From assembly GCA_934234215.1 (NCBI GenBank), contig CAKQHB010000029.1, forward strand, positions 1 through 32,109: a DNA stretch of 32,109 bases, read 5' to 3'. Both the position numbers and the translations under genes were made by a program. Numbering within the stretch: the stretch's first letter is position 1; each line of letters starts with the position of its first letter. Positions 32,105-32,109 of the stretch are shown piece by piece. The notes under the pieces are model-generated. The model was not told the origin of the DNA and did not search any database. It worked only from the letters and a program-made list of their open reading frames with translations. The stretch is from an uncultured Cuneatibacter sp. (GTDB taxonomy: Bacteria; Bacillota; Clostridia; Lachnospirales; Lachnospiraceae).

Positions 32105-32109
32105 GTGCG

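Noticed and set aside
31906..32109. CRISPR array
   Set aside because: The stems differ in sequence and length, and there are no equal repeats separated by equal-size spacers.

Overview
The window looks like a chromosomal segment of a Gram-positive Firmicute of the class Clostridia, most likely family Lachnospiraceae. The reasons are the divergent lexA/yneA-type SOS pair, the Bacillus/Clostridium-type LexA boxes, GGAGG ribosome binding sites before nearly every gene, and the gene order ftsK-murE-murF-priA-def-fmt-(YugP-type peptidase)-rsmB-rlmN-prpC-prkC-rsgA-rpe-thiN. Spo0A-type DNA-binding domains and a TepA-like protein beside ftsK fit a sporulation-lineage Firmicute. The genus cannot be fixed from the sequence alone.

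Left end (1-1860): a truncated GH2 beta-galactosidase gene, divergent from an AraC-type regulator. This part is visibly more AT-rich than the rest. It ends in a cluster of five copies of a TAAAGTACA-type motif around a good promoter that drives no recognisable gene. Next (1914-3270) is an SOS divergon: a LysM/one-membrane-segment YneA-like division inhibitor facing away from lexA, with four LexA boxes and a promoter for each gene. Two tandem copies of a 118-residue protein resembling the Spo0A DNA-binding domain without a receiver follow (3312-4187), then glycerol kinase.

The core (5890-26782) is almost entirely minus strand and tightly packed, with several 4-base ATGA overlaps. In transcription order it holds the DNA translocase FtsK/SpoIIIE; the peptidoglycan ligases MurE and MurF; the replication-restart helicase PriA; the translation-initiation pair Def and Fmt; a membrane zinc peptidase; the RNA methyltransferases RsmB and RlmN; the PrpC/PrkC phosphatase-kinase pair; and RsgA, Rpe and ThiN. 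A second group follows with an ECF transporter S component, Maf and a PpiC-like lipoprotein, ending in a terminator before glpK. These genes join cell-wall synthesis, cell-wall sensing (PASTA kinase), ribosome maturation and translation start in one growth-linked cluster.

Right end (26859-32109): a TepA/ClpP-like protein upstream of ftsK, a membrane-anchored glycerophosphodiester phosphodiesterase, a lone plus-strand tRNA-Ser(CGA) with its own promoter and terminator, a PHP-domain phosphoesterase and O-acetylhomoserine sulfhydrylase. The last ~200 bases are a run of at least eight back-to-back hairpins with no gene, the most unusual structure in the window. I saw no CRISPR array, prophage, insertion sequence or complete defence system.
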